DNA of 12,061 nt from Hyphomicrobiales bacterium. Its GTDB lineage: Bacteria > Pseudomonadota > Alphaproteobacteria > Rhizobiales > JALURZ01. The stretch is taken from NCBI GenBank assembly GCA_027058735.1, contig JALURZ010000128.1, positions 1-12,061 on the forward strand, written 5' to 3'. Position numbers and translations under genes: made by a program. Position 1 is the stretch's first letter. Every line of letters begins with the position of its first letter. Below the pieces are notes generated by a model. The model had not been told where the DNA came from. It saw only the letters and a program-made list of their open reading frames with translations, and searched no databases. Of this stretch, positions 1 through 7,183 are shown piece by piece.

Positions 1-416
1 CGAAGTCCCGCGCCAGGGCCGCGCCTGTCTACAAGGGTCCGCTCGCCGCACCGACCTTCGATATTGTGCGCATTGAACCTGACGGCATGGCCGTGGTTAC
101 CGGCCAGGGCGTGCCGGGCAGCACCGTCACGGTGCTGCTGGACAGCAAGCCGATCGGGATGGCGCGCGTGAGTGCCCGTGGCGAGTGGTCGCTGGTTGTC
201 CCCAACGCGGTCGCGCCGGGCTCTCACAACCTGACCCTCGTGGCGGCGAGTCCCGATGGACGTGAAACGATACGCTCGCGGGCCGTGGTGTCCATCGGAT
301 TGCCGGCGGGCGGCGATGAGGATCCCATGGTGGTGGTCAATCAACGCAAACAGCCCGGCCAGGGGCGCTCGACTGCACCAGATGCGAAAACCGGGCCTCC
401 CGAAACCGAAAATTGA
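1..416 (+). CDS. Ig-like domain cell-envelope protein, 3' end only (N-terminus outside window)
   Basis: The reading frame is open from base 3 and runs to TGA at 414-416, so the gene begins left of the window; the GTG at 66 is internal. The visible 137 residues contain a bacterial Ig-like beta-sandwich unit: a PTFDIVRIEPDG entry strand, then GQGVPGSTVTVLLD, GEWSLVV and APGSHNLTL. This pattern is familiar from alphaproteobacterial envelope proteins in which such a unit precedes a C-terminal LysM peptidoglycan-binding domain. Here the Ig-like unit is followed by only about 39 residues of low-complexity tail (rich in P, G, Q and T) before the stop, and no LysM motif is seen in this or the overlapping frames. 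A role at the cell wall is inference. The stop overlaps the ABC exporter start by four bases (TTGA), which suggests translational coupling. The family call is moderate because the N-terminal part is missing. Confidence 0.6.
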   Translation, partial: KSRARAAPVYKGPLAAPTFDIVRIEPDGMAVVTGQGVPGSTVTVLLDSKPIGMARVSARGEWSLVVPNAVAPGSHNLTLVAASPDGRETIRSRAVVSIGLPAGGDEDPMVVVNQRKQPGQGRSTAPDAKTGPPETEN

Positions 417-2320
417 ACACGGCCCCGCCAGCCCCGGTGAAGGGCGAACCGGGCGACTGGACCACCCTGCGGGCCATTCTGCCGTATCTGTGGCCGGACG
501 GGCGCACCGATCTCAAGATCCGCGTGGTGGCGGCCATCATCGCCCTTGTGGCCGCGAAACTGGTCACCGTCGCGGTGCCGTTTGCCTACAAGGCGGCGGT
601 TGACCAGTTGGCCGCCGGCGGATCGCGCGCCGCACCGGCGATTGTGATCGTTCCCCTGGCGCTCATCCTCGCCTATGGCGTTGGCCGGGTCATGATGGTG
701 GCGCTGACCCAGGTGCGCGAGGCGTTGTTTGCGAAGGTCGGCCAGAACGCGGTGCGCATGCTGGCCAACCGCACCTTTGAACATCTCCACCGGCTGTCCC
801 TGCGGTTTCATCTGGAGCGCCGCACCGGGGCGCTCAGCCGGGTTATCGAGCGCGGCACCAAGGGCATTGAAATTATCCTGCGCTATTCCCTGTTCAACAC
901 GTTTCCCACGATCCTTGAGCTGATCTTCGTATGCGCCATTCTGGGGTTTTCGTTCGGCGGCCTGTTCGCCCTGATCGTCGCGGTGACGGTGCTGGCCTAT
1001 GTGTGGTTCACCTATCGCGCGACCGAGTGGCGCATTGCCATTCGCGCGCGCATGAACGAGGCCGATACCGACGCCAACGCCAAGGCCGTGGACAGCCTGC
1101 TCAATTTCGAGACCGTGAAATATTTCGGCAACGAGGCCCACGAGGCGCGCCGCTTCGATGCCTCCATGAAGGCCTATGAAGACGCCGCCATCCGCACCAC
1201 CACGTCGCTGTCGGTTCTCAATGCGGGGCAGGCGCTGATCTTCACTACCGGGCTCACCTTGTGCATGGTGCTCGCGGCCCGTGGTGTCGCGGCCGGCGCC
1301 ATGACCATCGGTGATTTCGTGATGGTCAATGCGCTACTGATCCAGCTTTACCTGCCGCTCAATTTTCTCGGCACGGTGTATCGCGACATCAAGCAGGGGC
1401 TGGTCGATATCGCGGCCATGTTCGCGTTGCTGGACCAGGTGCCCGACGTGCGCGATGCGCGCGGGGCCAGGGCGTTTCGCCCCGGCGCTGGCGAAATCGT
1501 GTTCGACCGGGTCAGCTTCGCCTATGACTCCAAGCGCCAGATCCTGAAAGAGGTCAGCATCACGGTCAATCCCGGCCAGACCGTCGCGATCGTCGGGCCG
1601 AGCGGGGCCGGCAAATCGACAATTTCGCGGATCCTGTTCCGTTTCTACGATGTCACCGGCGGCGCGGTGCGCATCGACGGGCAGAATATCGCGGACGTCA
1701 CCCAACGCTCGCTGCGTCGGGCGATCGGCATGGTGCCGCAGGATACGGTGCTGTTCAACGATACCATCGGCTACAACATCCGCTATGGCCGGCCCGCAGC
1801 GAGCGAAGAGGAAGTTTTCGAAGCCGCGCGGATGGCCCGGATCCACGGCTTTATAGAGCAATTGCCGCAAGGCTACGACACCATGGTGGGCGAGCGCGGA
1901 CTGAAACTGTCGGGCGGCGAGAAACAGCGCGTCGCCATCGCCCGGACAATCCTCAAGGGGCCGCCCATCCTGGTGCTCGACGAGGCCACATCGGCGCTCG
2001 ATTCCCATACCGAGCGCGAAATTCAGGACGCCCTCAAGCTGGTCTCGCAGGACCGCACCACCCTGGTCATCGCCCACCGGCTCTCGACCATTGTGGAGGC
2101 GGATGAAATCATCGTGCTGGCCGGCGGCGAGATCGCCGAGCGCGGGCGCCATCGCGCGCTGCTCAAGCGCGGCGGCATTTACGCGGACCTGTGGAACAAG
2201 CAGCGCGATGCGGACAAGGCGCGCGAAACCCTGGCCCTTGCCGACGAACCACCGCGCGCCGCGCGGCCCGGCGGTCTTGCGCGAAATCGCGAAGTGAGTG
2301 CGCGCGAAGACGGATTGTGA
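413..2320 (+). CDS. ATM1/HMT1-type ABC exporter (fused permease and ATPase half-transporter)
   Basis: This 635-residue inner-membrane half-transporter should act as a homodimer, exporting substrate with ATP. Residues about 35-335 are the six-helix ABC exporter domain. They include the stretch ADTDANAKAVDSLLNFETVK followed by YFGNEAHE, which is characteristic of the ATM1/ABCB7/HMT1 group. The nucleotide-binding domain is complete: Walker A GPSGAGKST (395-403), Q-loop Q443, signature LSGGEKQR (499-506), Walker B ILVLDE (519-524) and switch H555. From memory of Novosphingobium Atm1, its glutathione contacts match Y196, R207, R211, N270, Q273 and R324 here, each shifted by one residue. Glutathione-type or metal-thiol substrates are therefore likely but inferred. 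The start is TTG at 413, overlapping the upstream stop; no good ribosome binding site is visible, so coupling is likely. GTG at 437 is an in-frame alternative. psd follows 55 bp downstream. Confidence 0.92.
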   Translation: MNTAPPAPVKGEPGDWTTLRAILPYLWPDGRTDLKIRVVAAIIALVAAKLVTVAVPFAYKAAVDQLAAGGSRAAPAIVIVPLALILAYGVGRVMMVALTQVREALFAKVGQNAVRMLANRTFEHLHRLSLRFHLERRTGALSRVIERGTKGIEIILRYSLFNTFPTILELIFVCAILGFSFGGLFALIVAVTVLAYVWFTYRATEWRIAIRARMNEADTDANAKAVDSLLNFETVKYFGNEAHEARRFDASMKAYEDAAIRTTTSLSVLNAGQALIFTTGLTLCMVLAARGVAAGAMTIGDFVMVNALLIQLYLPLNFLGTVYRDIKQGLVDIAAMFALLDQVPDVRDARGARAFRPGAGEIVFDRVSFAYDSKRQILKEVSITVNPGQTVAIVGPSGAGKSTISRILFRFYDVTGGAVRIDGQNIADVTQRSLRRAIGMVPQDTVLFNDTIGYNIRYGRPAASEEEVFEAARMARIHGFIEQLPQGYDTMVGERGLKLSGGEKQRVAIARTILKGPPILVLDEATSALDSHTEREIQDALKLVSQDRTTLVIAHRLSTIVEADEIIVLAGGEIAERGRHRALLKRGGIYADLWNKQRDADKARETLALADEPPRAARPGGLARNREVSAREDGL

Positions 2321-2362
2321 TACGCACAAGAGTGGATTGGCGCGCCCTCGCGCGCAGGCGGC

Positions 2363-2378
2363 AAGGAGAACGCGATTG
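2363..2378 (+). promoter_or_regulatory. Strong ribosome binding site fixing the psd TTG start
   Basis: AAGGAG at 2363-2368 lies seven bases before TTG at 2376. It is one of the clearest Shine-Dalgarno sequences in the window. It favours TTG 2376 over the in-frame GTG at 2298, which would add 26 residues overlapping the ABC exporter's 3' end. Confidence 0.8.
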
Positions 2379-3071
2379 CTCGATTCCATTGCATCGGTGC
2401 TGGTGCCGATTCACCGCGAGGGGTACAGATTTATCGCCTTTTTCGCGGTGGCTGCGCTGGTGGCGTTCTGGCTCGCGGCCCCGCTGGGATGGCTGGGGGT
2501 GGTGGCGACGCTTTGGTGTGCCTATTTCTTTCGCGATCCCGACCGGGTCACGCCGCTGCGCGAGGGGCTCATCATCGCGCCGGCCGATGGGCGGATATCG
2601 GCAATCGAGGACGTGGTGCCGCCGCGCGAGCTTGATCTGGGCGGGGATTTGCATCTGCGCATATCCATTTTCATGAACGTGTTCGACGTGCATGTCAATC
2701 GATCGCCGGTGGCCGCGCGCATCGCCCGCATAGCCTATGTGCCCGGCAAGTTCGTCAATGCCGAACTGGACAAGGCGGGCGAGGACAACGAGCGTCAGGC
2801 GTTCACGCTGGAGACGGCGGCGGGGGTGAAAATCGGCGTCGTCCAGATTGCCGGGCTGGTGGCGCGGCGGATCGTTTCCTTCGTCAACGAGGGCGAGCCG
2901 ATCGGGGTTGGCGAACGGTTCGGCCTGATCCGGTTCGGCAGCCGGGTCGATGTCTATCTGCCGGCCGGAACCGCACCCCTGGTCGCGGTCGGCCAGCGCA
3001 GCCTGGCCGGCGAGACGGTCCTCGCCGATCTCAGGTCCGATGAACCCGAACGCGAATTCAGGCTTGGCTGA
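2376..3071 (+). CDS. psd: Phosphatidylserine decarboxylase proenzyme
   Basis: The enzyme decarboxylates phosphatidylserine to phosphatidylethanolamine at the inner membrane, the last step of the PE pathway. From TTG 2376 the product is 231 residues, the usual size of the short proteobacterial form. A hydrophobic anchor at about 19-50 is followed by FFRDPDR (51-57), APADGRI (68-74) and DVHVNR (104-109). The self-cleavage site is in RFGSRVDVYLP, between G188 and S189, and S189 becomes the pyruvoyl group. D71 and H106 with S189 form the expected D/H/S catalytic set. An in-frame GTG at 2298 would give 257 residues, but the added residues look like read-through of the exporter's tail region and the ribosome binding site supports 2376. 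pssA, which makes its substrate, starts 18 bp downstream, so the two are very probably co-transcribed. Confidence 0.95.
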   Translation: MLDSIASVLVPIHREGYRFIAFFAVAALVAFWLAAPLGWLGVVATLWCAYFFRDPDRVTPLREGLIIAPADGRISAIEDVVPPRELDLGGDLHLRISIFMNVFDVHVNRSPVAARIARIAYVPGKFVNAELDKAGEDNERQAFTLETAAGVKIGVVQIAGLVARRIVSFVNEGEPIGVGERFGLIRFGSRVDVYLPAGTAPLVAVGQRSLAGETVLADLRSDEPEREFRLG

Positions 3072-3089
3072 ACGGGGATCAGCGAACCC

Positions 3090-3941
3090 ATGGCCCGAAA
3101 CGATCCGCCGAGCGAGCCTGCATCAGCCACGCACCGTCAGCGCCGCCGGTTCGGCCGCGTGCCGGTGCGGTTTCTGGTGCCAAATGTCGTCACGCTGCTG
3201 GCCCTGGGGGCCGGCATGTCGGCGATCCGCATGGCCTTCGAGGGGCGTTTTGAGATCGCGGTCGCCCTGATCCTGCTGGCCGGAATTCTGGATGGCCTGG
3301 ACGGGCGCATCGCGCGCGCCCTGAAGGGCTCCTCGCGCTTTGGGGCGCAACTGGATTCATTTGCCGATTTCATCAGCTTCGGGGTGGCGCCGGCGGTGGT
3401 TTTGTTCACCTGGTCGCTGCATGTCTACAAGGGGCTGGGGTGGATCATTGTGCTGTCGCTGGCCATCTGCACCGCCCTGCGCCTGGCGCGCTTCAATGTG
3501 GCGCTCGATGACCCCGACAAGCCGGCGTGGAAGTCCGGCTATTTCACCGGCGTGCCCGCGCCGGCGGGCGCGTTCGTGGCGCTGCTGCCCATGTATCTGG
3601 CGTTCCTGTTCGAGTTTGACGGTCCCCGGACGGCGATTGTGCTGCTGGCCTATGTGCCTTTTGTCGGGTTCTTGATGGTCTCCCAGATTCCGACCTTTTC
3701 CGGCAAGATGCTGGGCCAGAGAATCCGGCGCGAGTTCGTTCTGCCGATCCTGCTGCTGATCGTGGTCTATACCGCCCTGCTGGCGAGCTATCCGTGGCTG
3801 ATGCTGAGCGCGCAGACGGCGCTCTACTTCGCCAGCATTCCGTGGAGCATGCGGCGCTACCGCGAGCAGGCGGCCGCTCATGGCGGCGATCCGGGCGATG
3901 ACCAGGAAGACACGCTGATCGACAGCGACGAGATCGCCTGA
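3090..3941 (+). CDS. pssA: CDP-diacylglycerol--serine O-phosphatidyltransferase (phosphatidylserine synthase)
   Basis: The enzyme transfers phosphatidyl from CDP-diacylglycerol to L-serine, giving phosphatidylserine for Psd. The product has 283 residues. The CDP-alcohol phosphatidyltransferase signature D-x2-DG-x2-AR-x8-G-x3-D-x3-D is complete: D68, D71-G72, A75-R76, G85, D89 and D93. A basic N-terminus (about residues 16-27) leads into several hydrophobic segments from about 28 to 250, so this is the integral-membrane type II enzyme of rhizobia and Gram-positives and not the peripheral E. coli type. The C-terminus is hydrophilic and acidic (DDQEDTLIDSDE). ATG 3090 has a weak GGGGA at 3074-3078, so translation may depend partly on psd. 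The stop is 2 bp from the convergent RND pump stop, leaving no room for an intergenic terminator. Confidence 0.95.
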   Translation: MARNDPPSEPASATHRQRRRFGRVPVRFLVPNVVTLLALGAGMSAIRMAFEGRFEIAVALILLAGILDGLDGRIARALKGSSRFGAQLDSFADFISFGVAPAVVLFTWSLHVYKGLGWIIVLSLAICTALRLARFNVALDDPDKPAWKSGYFTGVPAPAGAFVALLPMYLAFLFEFDGPRTAIVLLAYVPFVGFLMVSQIPTFSGKMLGQRIRREFVLPILLLIVVYTALLASYPWLMLSAQTALYFASIPWSMRRYREQAAAHGGDPGDDQEDTLIDSDEIA

Positions 3942-3943
3942 GC

Positions 3944-6900
3944 CTATTCGGCCGCATCTTGTATGTAGACCGGCTCTGCCTTGCGTTTTCGGGGTTTGCG
4001 CGCCGGGGCCTTTTTCGGTTCAGGTCCGGGCTCGCCCGCGCGCGCGGCGCGCCATCGGCTGTATCTGGACCGGTAGACCGTCGGCGCGGCGATCAGCACC
4101 GGGGTCAGAATCAGCGTCAGGACGGTGGCGAAGCCCAGGCCGAATATGATGGCGGTGGACAGTTGCACCCACCAGATCGACGTGACGCTTCCAAAGGCGA
4201 CGGTGCGCGAGAGAAAGTCGAGATTGATCTGAAGCGCCATCGGCAGCAGGCCGAAGATCGTCGTCACGGTGGTGAGCAGGACGGGACGCAGACGCTGGGC
4301 ACAGGCGCGCAACACCGCGTCGATGATGCCAAGACCGTTTTGGTGCAGGCGTTGAAAGGTGTCGATCAGCACAATGGAGTTGTTGACCACGATCCCGGCG
4401 AGCGCGATGACGCCGGTGCCGGTCATGATCACCGAAAAGCTCTGCCCCGTCGCCAGCATGCCGATCAGCACGCCAATGGCCGACATCACCACGGTCGAAA
4501 GCGTAATGAGCGTGTAATAGAAGCTGTTGAACTGGGTCAGCAGAATGATGAACATCAAGAACAGCGCGCCGATCATGGCCTTGCCCAGAAAGGCGCCGGA
4601 TTCCTTTTGTTCCTCGTCGGCGCCGCGGAACTTGAATTCAACGCCCGCCGGCCAGTTCTGTTCGCCGAGCCACCTGTCAAGCTCGCGCACCTTGGTGTCA
4701 GCGAGAACGCCAGAGGCGGTGTTGGCCTTGACATAGATCGACGGCTTGCCGTCCTTGCGCGTGATGGTGTCGACGCGCGGGCGCGCGGTGCGGGTGACGA
4801 AATTGGAGATCGGCACCAGCCCGCGCGATGTCTGCAGGCGCAGTTCGTCCAGGCGCGCCACGGACCGTTCGCCTTCGGGCAGGCGCACGCGGATGTCTAT
4901 TTCGTCGCTGGCGTCATCGGGCCGGTAGGTGCCCACGAGAACGCCGTTGGTGACCATCTGCACCAGGGTGCCGACGGACGTGATGTCCGCACCGAACCGT
5001 CCGGCCTGTTCGCGGTCGACCGTGAGAACCCACTCAAAACCCGGCAGCGGCAATTCATCCTCGATATCGATCACGCCGTCCATGGTCTCCACATGCGCGC
5101 GGACGCGCTTCGCGGCGGCGGTCGCTTTCTCGCGGCTGTCGGCGCGGATCTGCAGGCGGATGTCCTTGCCCGTGGGCGGGCCTTCCTCGCGTTTTTGCAC
5201 CTCGATGCGCACACCGGGCAGGGGTGCCGTGCGGTCGCGAATTTCCTGCAGGATGACCTCGCCCTTGCGCCGCGTCTTGTAGGGGGCCAGTTCGATGGAA
5301 ATCATGCCGATCTGGTCTTTGGGCAGATCCTGCCCGACGCCGGTTCCGATCTGCGGCGCGGAGCCCGCCGCGCCGGTGCGCACGAAAACGGACTCGATGC
5401 CCTTGACATCGCGGACAATGGCCTCCACCTGCGCCACGATGGCCAGTTCCTCGCGGGCCGACAGATTGCCCCGCGCAGAGACGAAGATCGCGGCCTGTTC
5501 CGGCTCCGTATCGACAAAAAAGACGACGCCTTTGTTGTTGTCGGCGAACACGACGACAACCGCCATCATGACCGCGATGGATGCGCCGACGACTTTCGCG
5601 GGGTGCCGGATCAGGCGGTTGAGCAGGCGGGTGTAGGCGCCGGCGAGGCCGCCGATTTTGGTGATGTCGGAATCGGTTTCGCCGGCGAGCGTCTTGAGGG
5701 CTTCGGAATTGCGATCTTCCGTGCCGCCGAACAATCCGCCCAGCACCGGCAGGAACACCATGGCCGTCAGCAGCGAGGCGCTGAGCACCAGGATCACCGT
5801 GATCGGCAGGAAGCTCATGAATTCTCCCGGCACGCCCGGCCACAGCAGCATCGGCAGAAAGGCGGCCAATGTCGTCGCGGTCGAGGAGGCGACCGGCCAG
5901 AACATGCGCCTGGCGGCGAGAATATAGGCGTCCGCGCGGTCCTGCCCTTCGGCCATTTTCCGATCCGCGTATTCGACAATGACGATGGCGCTGTCGACCA
6001 GGATGCCGACGGTCAGCACCATGCCGAACATCAGCATCATGTTGAGGGTCATGCCGAGCAGGCCGACCAGCAGAAAACCGATCATGAATGATGCCGGGAT
6101 CGCCAGCCCGACCATGATCGCGGAGCGGGCGCCCAGTGCCGCGACCACCAGGATCATGACAAGCGCGATCGCGGTCATGATGGCCGATTGCAGGGATCCC
6201 AGAATTTCGAAAATGCGCTTGGATTCGTCCAGCGTGAAGTCGACCTTGATGGCTTCGGGCCAGCCGGCGGTATAGGCCTTCACCACCTCGCGCACCTGCC
6301 GGTTGTTTTCCACGATATTGCTGCCAAGCCGCTTGACCACGCTGATGGCGATGGCCGGCTTGCCGTTGTAGCGCGCAAAGCTGGTCGCATCCTTGAAGGT
6401 GCGCCGGATATCGGCGACATCGGACAGGGTGACGACCCCTTCGCCCGACGACTTGATCGGCAGGTCATAGACATCGCGCGCGGTCTCGAACACGCCGGGC
6501 ACCTTGACATTGAAGCGGCCCTTGCCGGTATCGAGCTGGCCGGCGGCGACAAGGCGGTTGTTCTGGGTGACCGCGCGGATCAGTTCCGCCTGGGTGATCG
6601 AATAGGATTCAAGGCGCATGTCGTCGATGACGATTTCGAGCAGTTCCTCGCGGTGGCCCGACAGATTGGCCTCCAGAACGCTCGGCAGGCTCTCGATCTC
6701 GTCCTTCAGGCGGCGCGCATGCCTGTACAGGGTGCGCTCGGGCACGTCGCCGGACAGGGCCACCACGATCACCGGAAACAGGCTCATGTTGATTTCGTTG
6801 ACAATCGGCTCGTCGGCCTCGCCCGGCAGTTCGTTGCGCGCCAGATCGACTTTCTGGCGCACTTTCTCGCTCGCCTCCTGGGGATCGACGCCGGAGCGGA

Positions 6901-7183
6901 ATTCCAGGATAATGCCGGCGTGGCCCTGGCTGGAGATGGATGTCAGTTCCTTCAGGCCATCGAGGCCGCGCAGTTCCGCCTCCATGGGCTTGACCAGAAG
7001 CCGCTCTGAATCCTCAGGCGAAATGCCTTCCTGGGAAATGGAGACATACAGCACCGGCACCTGGATGTCCGGTCTCGCTTCCTTGGGGATGGTGACATAG
7101 ACAAACAGGCCCGCCAGAACCATGACCACCATAAGGGTCATGACCGTGCGCCGGCGGCGCAGGATCGTTTCGAGTATGCTCAC
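3944..7183 (-). CDS. RND-family efflux pump, inner-membrane permease (HAE-1-like)
   Basis: This 1079-residue proton-driven drug/solvent-type exporter should form a trimer with the adaptor encoded just upstream. It has the duplicated RND layout: TM1 at about 13-31, a first periplasmic domain to about 330, TM2-6 at about 335-485, TM7 at about 531-547, a second periplasmic domain to about 865, and TM8-12 at about 868-1035. Family motifs include PKEARPDIQVP near the first helix, GILVDSAIVIVEYADR in TM4 (D397) and AGIVVNNSIVLID in TM10. TM4 has D-S where AcrB has D-D, so only one of the two AcrB proton-relay aspartates is present; such variants are common outside the AcrB clade. The C-terminal 40 residues are cytosolic, basic and proline-rich. 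The GTG start at 7183 overlaps the adaptor stop (GTGA). Substrate is unknown. No metal-efflux (CzcA/CusA) signature was recognised. Confidence 0.93.
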   Translation of the reverse strand: MSILETILRRRRTVMTLMVVMVLAGLFVYVTIPKEARPDIQVPVLYVSISQEGISPEDSERLLVKPMEAELRGLDGLKELTSISSQGHAGIILEFRSGVDPQEASEKVRQKVDLARNELPGEADEPIVNEINMSLFPVIVVALSGDVPERTLYRHARRLKDEIESLPSVLEANLSGHREELLEIVIDDMRLESYSITQAELIRAVTQNNRLVAAGQLDTGKGRFNVKVPGVFETARDVYDLPIKSSGEGVVTLSDVADIRRTFKDATSFARYNGKPAIAISVVKRLGSNIVENNRQVREVVKAYTAGWPEAIKVDFTLDESKRIFEILGSLQSAIMTAIALVMILVVAALGARSAIMVGLAIPASFMIGFLLVGLLGMTLNMMLMFGMVLTVGILVDSAIVIVEYADRKMAEGQDRADAYILAARRMFWPVASSTATTLAAFLPMLLWPGVPGEFMSFLPITVILVLSASLLTAMVFLPVLGGLFGGTEDRNSEALKTLAGETDSDITKIGGLAGAYTRLLNRLIRHPAKVVGASIAVMMAVVVVFADNNKGVVFFVDTEPEQAAIFVSARGNLSAREELAIVAQVEAIVRDVKGIESVFVRTGAAGSAPQIGTGVGQDLPKDQIGMISIELAPYKTRRKGEVILQEIRDRTAPLPGVRIEVQKREEGPPTGKDIRLQIRADSREKATAAAKRVRAHVETMDGVIDIEDELPLPGFEWVLTVDREQAGRFGADITSVGTLVQMVTNGVLVGTYRPDDASDEIDIRVRLPEGERSVARLDELRLQTSRGLVPISNFVTRTARPRVDTITRKDGKPSIYVKANTASGVLADTKVRELDRWLGEQNWPAGVEFKFRGADEEQKESGAFLGKAMIGALFLMFIILLTQFNSFYYTLITLSTVVMSAIGVLIGMLATGQSFSVIMTGTGVIALAGIVVNNSIVLIDTFQRLHQNGLGIIDAVLRACAQRLRPVLLTTVTTIFGLLPMALQINLDFLSRTVAFGSVTSIWWVQLSTAIIFGLGFATVLTLILTPVLIAAPTVYRSRYSRWRAARAGEPGPEPKKAPARKPRKRKAEPVYIQDAAE

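Noticed and set aside
341..2389. Long minus-strand open frames (341-1141 and 1334-2389) under the ABC exporter
   Set aside because: The plus-strand exporter is complete with all ABC motifs; the antisense products show no recognisable motif and have the composition of GC-rich shadow frames.
3959..6091. A 710-codon open frame on the plus strand, antisense to the RND pump gene
   Set aside because: It is the mirror of a strongly biased GC-rich gene. Its product is rich in H, Q, D, G and R with no domain, and the opposite strand encodes an unmistakable RND permease.
6188..7009. A 273-codon plus-strand frame opposite the N-terminal part of the RND pump
   Set aside because: Same antisense-shadow composition, no ribosome binding site of note, and no domain features.
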